Shown: one piece after another, positions 59,335-64,000 of the stretch
Numbering within the stretch: the first letter of the stretch is position 1
Layout of the letters: each line of letters starts with the position of its first letter
Assembly: GCA_037043455.1 (NCBI GenBank)
Contig: JAWPHD010002631.1
Span: 184,178-248,177, forward strand
Source of the DNA: Cyrtodaria siliqua
Taxonomy: Eukaryota; Mollusca; Bivalvia; Adapedonta; Hiatellidae
DNA length: 64,000 bases
Direction of reading: 5' to 3'
Notes under the pieces: generated by a model
Databases searched by the model: none
The model's input: the letters and a program-made list of their open reading frames with translations, nothing else
What the model was told of the DNA's origin: nothing
Program-made: the position numbers and the translations under genes

Positions 59335-60425
59335 GCCGAAGGCTAGCAGAGCTTATGGGATGCCGAGTTGTCCGTTGTCGTCCGTCCGTCCGTCGTTAAC
59401 TTTTGTCTCATTAAGAGATAGGGCCTTTATTTTTCATCCGATTTTTACAAACTTTAACAGGTTGTTATTATCAATAAAAGCTCGGATAAGTTCGAAAATC
59501 AGCCAGATCGGACTAGTAATAGCGGAGTTATGGCCCTTGATTTAGTTCAAATGCTATATTGCTATATTTTGCTCGTTAAGACGATAGGGCCTTCATTTTT
59601 CATCCTATCTTTACCAAACTTTAACCACATTGTTAATATCAATGAAAGCTCAGACAAGTTCGAAAACCAGCCAGTCAGACCGGTAATAGCGGAGTTATGG
59701 TCCTTGATTTAGTTAAAAATGCTATATTTTGCCTCGTTAAGACGATAGGGCCTTCATTTTTGATTCTATCTTTACCAAACTTTACCACATTGTTAATATC
59801 AATGAAAGCTCGGACACTTCGAAAACCATCCATATCGGACCAGTAACAGCGGAGTAATGGCCCTTGATTTAGTTAAAAATGCTATATTTTGCCTCGTTAA
59901 GGACGATAGGGGGCTTCATTGTTCATCCGATCTTTACCAAACTTTATCAGATTGTTAATGTCATTGAAAGCTCGAACAAGTTCGAAAACTGCCAGATAGG
60001 ACCAGTAACAGCAGAGTTATGGCCCTTCATTTAGTTAAAAATGCTCTATTTTGCCTCATTAAGACGATAGGGACTTCATTGTTCATCCGATCTTTACCAA
60101 ACTTTATCAGATTGTTAATATCAATGAAAGCTCGGACAAGTTCGAAAACCATTCATATCGGACCAGTAACAGCGGAATTATGGGCCCTTGATTTAGTTCA
60201 AAATGCTATATTTTGCCTCGTTAATACGGTAGGGCCTTCATTTTTCATGTGATCATTACCAAACTTTACCGGATTCCTTTAGTTATGGCCCTTGATTTAG
60301 TTAAAAAGCTGTTTTTTGCCCGAAACTTTAAAAAAAACGTAAATGGCAGTCGCTCGCTTCATTGATGTTATAAGAGCCATGTTAGCCAGTAGAGCGTCCA
60401 CAGGCCCCTCTGGGCCTCTTGTTGT
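59335..60425 (-). mobile_element. Repeat element with 161-bp units, complete head and tail
   Basis: Head GCAGAGCTTATGGGATG with GTCCGTCCGTCCGTCG at 59,348-59,400. Six units of 161 bp follow (GGGCCTTCATTTTTCATCC at ~59,420, 59,587, 59,748, 59,909, 60,070, 60,231). The tail GCCAGTAGAGCGTCCACAGG and a GGCCC/GGGCC hairpin run to 60,423. ORFs read through single units only. Confidence 0.75.
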
Positions 60426-60439
60426 TTTTTTTATTGATT

Positions 60440-62280
60440 TTTTATGAGGGGCAGTAGAGCTGATAGGATGGTGTGTTGTCCGTCTTCCGTCGTCTGTCCG
60501 TTAAGTTTTTACCTCGTTTTGACGATAGGGCCTTCATTTTTCATCCGATCTTTACATCTTGACCAGATTGTTAATAACAATGAAAGCTCGGACAAGTTCG
60601 AAAACCAGCCAAATCGAACTTGTAACAGTGGAGTTATGGCCCTTGACTTAGTTGAAAATGCTATATGTTGCCTCGTTAAGACGATAGAGCCTCATTTTTC
60701 ATTCGATCTATACCAATCTTTACCAGATGTTGTTATTAATGAAAGCTCGGACAAGTTCAAAAACCAGCCAGATTGGACCAATAACAGCGGAGTTATGGCC
60801 CTTGGTTTAGTTAAAAATGCTATATTTTGCCTTGTTAAGACGATAGGGCCTTCATTTTTCCATCCGATCTTTACTAAACTGTACCAGATTGTTACTATAA
60901 TAAAAGCTTAGACAAGTTCGAAAACCAGCCAGTTCGGACCAGCAACAGCAGAGTTATAGCCCTTGATTTAGTTAAAAATTCTATATTTTGCCTCGTTAAG
61001 ATGATAGGGTCTTCATTTTTCATTCGATCTTTACCAAACGTTACCAGATTGATTAATATCAATGAAAGCTTGGACAAGTTCGAAAACCAGCCAGATCAGA
61101 CCAGCAACAGCGGAGTTATTGCCCTTGATTTAGTTAAAAATGCTGTATTACGATAGGGCCTTCATTTTTCGTCCGATCTTTACCAAACTTTACCAGATTG
61201 TTAATATAAATGAAAGCACGGACAAGGTCGAACAACCAACCAGATCGGACCAGTAACAGCGGAGTTATGGCCCTTGCTTTAGTTAAATATGCTATATTTT
61301 GCCTCATTAATACTACGATAGGGCCTTCATTTTTCATCCGATCTTTACCAAACTTTACCAGATTGTTACTATCAATGAAAGAGACAAATTTCAAAACCAG
61401 CCAGATTGGACAATATACACCGGAGTTTATGGCCCCTTGATTTTCTGAAATATGCTATATTTTGGCCTCATTAAGAAGAAAGGGCCTTCATTTGGCCAGA
61501 TTTCAGTGAAACTTTTCAAGGATGATCAGTACCAAGCCTAGTTGTACATATCGTCACCGTGTTCCGGTTGAATGATTTTGGCGGAGTTATGTCCCTTTAT
61601 AGGTTTTAATACACAAACTTTGTCTGGACTAGTTCTCCTGAACGTCTCCCGACATTTCAACCAAACTTTAAAAGGATGATCAGCACCAAGCACAGTTGTG
61701 CACATCATCGTCGCGTTCCGGTTTACAGATTTTTGGTAGAGTTATGGCCCCTTTAAAGGTTTTTGATACACAAACATTTTCCGGGCTAGTTCTCCTGAAC
61801 CCCTGACTGGATTTTAACGAAACTTGACAAGGATGATCAGTATCAAGCCTAGTTGTGCATATCATCGCCATATTCGGGTTAAATGATATTTGGCGGAGTT
61901 ATGGCCCTTTAAAGGTTTTAATAGCCAAACGTCCAGATTAGTCTCTTCTGAACTCCTTCCTGGATTTCAGCGAATCTTGATGGGGATGAATCAGTACAAA
62001 GCCTAGTTGCACCTGTTATTGCCGTGTTGTGTTGAATGAATTTTGACAGAGTTATGACTCCTTAAAGGTTTTATACACTAACTTTGTACAGACTAGTTCT
62101 TCTGAACCTCTTGCTGGATTTCAACGAAACTTGTCAGGGACAATCAGTACCAAGCCTTGTTGCGTATGTCATCACCATGTTCTGGTTGAACGATATTGGA
62201 AAGAGTTATGGCCCCTTATACATAAACTTATCTATAGCCAGTGGAGCGTCACAGGCCCTCTTGGCCTCTTGTTTTTTTTA
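60440..62280 (-). mobile_element. Repeat element with two unit types and hairpin tail
   Basis: Head GGGGCAGTAGAGCTGATAGG and GTCCGTC-like tract at 60,448-60,505. Six to seven 161-bp units run to ~61,490. Then come about five ~152-162-bp units of another type (GACTAGTTCTCCTGAAC, GGATGATCAGTACCAAGCCT, TTTTGGCGGAGTTATGGCCC) to ~62,220, and the tail CCAGTGGAGCGTCACAGG with GGCCCTCTTGGCC at 62,236-62,270. The shared GAGTTATGGCCCTT word links both unit types. Confidence 0.7.
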
Positions 62281-63180
62281 TTTTTCCGTTTTTTTATTTA
62301 TTTTTTTATTTTTTTAATTTGTTTTCCCCTTTGTTGGATCAGTTTTTACATAGAGTTATAGGGAAGAACTTCAAAAATCTTCTCGGAAACTACAACAGAT
62401 AAAGGTTTAATTTTATTTAATATCAGCTTTTGGATCCTCTACCAAGTTTGTTCAGATGGTGAATTTGGGCCCACCTCCGGGTGTATCCAGTAGAACGATA
62501 CAGGCCCTCTTGGGCCTATTGTTTTTAATATACAAGTATGTTGTGATGTTTTTATATTTAAACCTAATAGTCGGTATGCCAAATGCAATTTTGGGTCGAA
62601 CCCAAATTTGGAGTATGCACAAAATGTTTTTGCATAAAATGGTTCTACAACATATCCTTTCATAGAAACTGAATGATGCAACTCTGTCATCATTGAGCAT
62701 TTTGATATATTCAAGATGGCGTCCAAGATGGCCGCCAAAATGAAAAATCCACATGTATCACAAATAACATGAGGTTTGAACAAGAATTTGAAAAAGAAAA
62801 TTGTGTTTGTGGTTAGGGATAACATTTTAATAATTACAATATTGATTTGAAATTAAAAAACACATTTGAAAAATCCAAAATGGCCGCCAAAATGGCCGCC
62901 CAAACCGAAAATCCTGTTTTAAAGCAGTATTATCACTAATGAGCTAATATATGGACACTGTTTGGATTTTTTTGATAAATGAAACTGTATGTACATTTAA
63001 AGATGGTTCATTGACTATTATTTAATAAAAATAATGGTACATGGGTTGGTTCTTACCATAGAATGAAGGCATAAATTGAAACTGAAAACACAATAATAGA
63101 ATGTGGAGTGTTCTGCAATGTGTTTGATTCATTTACAGATTCTAATATATAATCGAGTCAGTCCATGCTAACATTTCAGC
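62281..63180. other. Repeat-rich flank, no gene recognised
   Basis: T-rich tract at 62,268-62,325; another tail fragment (CCAGTAGAACGATACAGGCC, 62,488-62,507) and GGCCCTCTTGGGCC; repeated CAAGATGGC.(T/G)CC and AAAATGGCCGCC words (62,712-62,740, 62,877-62,900). Confidence 0.5.
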
Positions 63181-63496
63181 TTGGTCATTGGTGAATAATG
63201 TGAATCCAGATCAGCCTGTACAGTCTGATCATGATCTACATGTTTCCTCAATCAGATATCCAGATCTGCTTTATCAAAGCTTTATAGATGCTAACGGCGA
63301 CACATTATATTCAAAATCTGACTGGGTTGATGTAAATGCCGATCTAGATCATCACTGCTTGCAAATACTAAGTTTTACCTTTTCGCTCTTTCAATTAATC
63401 TAATTATTGTTCTCTTTATATTATCAATATTCCACATTCTGCATAATTATCCACTTTTTAATTGAAAACCTAATTGATATTCGGCAACACTCATGT

Positions 63497-63960
63497 TCAA
63501 TTGTCGTCTTCACTATCCGATTCACTCGAATCATCATCTGCAGCATTTAGTAGTTCATTTACATCCTTTGTTAATCTATTTTGACAATGAGAGGTTTGAT
63601 TGCAATTACAGAATATTGTACAGGCAAGGTTGGCTCCATAGCAACCACAACGGGATGTTGCACATGGCTGCTCTGAAGCACAACCACAGCAGATAAGCTT
63701 CAGGACACATGCTGGTGCTGAGGCCTTGTTTTCTGGGATTGTAGTAGGTATGAGTATCTAGAATTAATATCTTTGCTCCATCCAAAGTTGATAGGATCCA
63801 TATTTGGAGGATCTGGTTCCAGCGCACTCCTCCATATGCAGGCCTGTATATGTGCCCGTTTGACATTTTCATTGAACGATTCTGATGTAGGTGGTAACGA
63901 CTGTAGTTTTGGCATCTTTCTGACTGTTTTTCTTGCCCATTTTTGATAATCAAACATCAT
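63497..63960 (-). pseudogene. C-terminal part of a Cys-rich (CXC-like) protein, frameshifted, cut by window end
   Basis: Frame 1 (63,960-~63,757) reads MPKLQSLPPTSES, AHIQACIWRSAL and INFGWSKD. Frame 2 continues from ~63,765 (IPTTIPENKASAPACVLKL) into a Cys cluster with CCGC, CATSRCGC, and ACTIFCNC and ends with an acidic tail (SSESDSEDDN) at 63,497. The order PPTS / helix with W / FGW / PxP / Cys cluster / acidic tail is one I know from repeated, mobile-element-associated proteins in cnidarians and molluscs whose Cys cluster resembles tesmin/TSO1 CXC DNA-binding motifs. The role is unknown. The single frameshift near 63,757 suggests a decayed copy, although an intron cannot be excluded. The N-terminus is outside the window. 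Confidence 0.55.
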
Positions 63961-64000
63961 ATCTTACACTGGACATACTTGCACCAGTCTTCTACCATAA

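Noticed and set aside
53577..61440. Many similar 60-155-codon ORFs with recurring peptides (e.g. KFGKDRMKNEGPI)
   Set aside because: They follow the 161-bp tandem repeat, whose length is not a multiple of three, and the frames are not maintained between units, so no repeat protein is supported.
53440..62280. CRISPR-like array
   Set aside because: Units are 161/322 bp, the sequence between conserved words is itself repeated, and the context is an animal genome.

Overview
The window is AT-rich, intron-bearing animal DNA, almost certainly from a bivalve mollusc. Three things point there. The sequence carries degenerate ~161-bp tandem repeats with GTCCGTC-rich heads and GGGCC/GCTCACCTG hairpin tails, a style I associate with bivalve genomes. 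It has a gene combining a DZIP3-type HEPN domain with TRADD-N-like modules, a kind expanded in molluscs. It has a Tx1/L1-like LINE and tRNA-derived SINEs. There are no bacterial-type operons or rRNA/tRNA gene clusters, and I cannot name the species.

Layout. 1-13 kb: no gene recognised; dispersed and tandem repeat families, including nested inverted repeats at 1.1-3.1 kb and an 845-bp tandem duplication at 11.9-13.1 kb. 13.6-15.2 kb: a mobile block with ~161-bp internal repeats and a terminal hairpin. 16.39-33.7 kb (+ strand): the main host gene. Exon 1 encodes a HEPN domain with an RNxxxH motif. A 48-nt microexon follows, then two exons encoding related TRADD-N-like modules, then a Ser/Thr-rich 201-nt exon that recurs downstream in an intact copy, a partial copy and a SINE-broken copy. 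Every intron boundary I can place is phase 1 and every internal exon is a multiple of three, so modules can be duplicated or skipped without changing frame.

23,127-31,291: an 8.2-kb mobile element lies between the first two copies of the Ser/Thr-rich exon. It has ~2.1-2.2-kb terminal inverted repeats and a probable 6-bp target duplication. It carries a broken A32/FtsK-type packaging ATPase and a broken BIR (IAP-type) gene with FxFG repeats, plus two small ORFs overlapping by ATGA. I read it as a decayed Maverick/Polinton (adintovirus-like) element. A shorter inverted-repeat element at 31.96-33.13 kb and two tRNA-like SINEs are further insertions in the same host region.

35.8-36.2 kb: two copies of a hairpin-bearing dispersed repeat. 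38.9-39.4 kb: a MITE with ~60-bp terminal inverted repeats. 41.56-47.4 kb (- strand): a decayed Tx1/L1-like LINE with ORF1 and ORF2 fragments. 50-53.4 kb: tandem ~500-680-bp units, five of which carry a 21-nt microexon-like segment between splice-site-like sequences. 53.4-62.3 kb: an ~8.9-kb block of 161-bp and 322-bp (2 x 161) repeats, interrupted by a tRNA-Ser-like SINE with a perfect 9-bp target duplication. 63.5-64 kb (- strand): the C-terminal part of a Cys-rich CXC-like protein with an acidic tail, frameshifted and running off the window.

The strongest leads are the HEPN/TRADD-N-like gene built from symmetric phase-1 exons, the IAP-carrying Polinton-like element inside it, and the microexon array at 51-53 kb.
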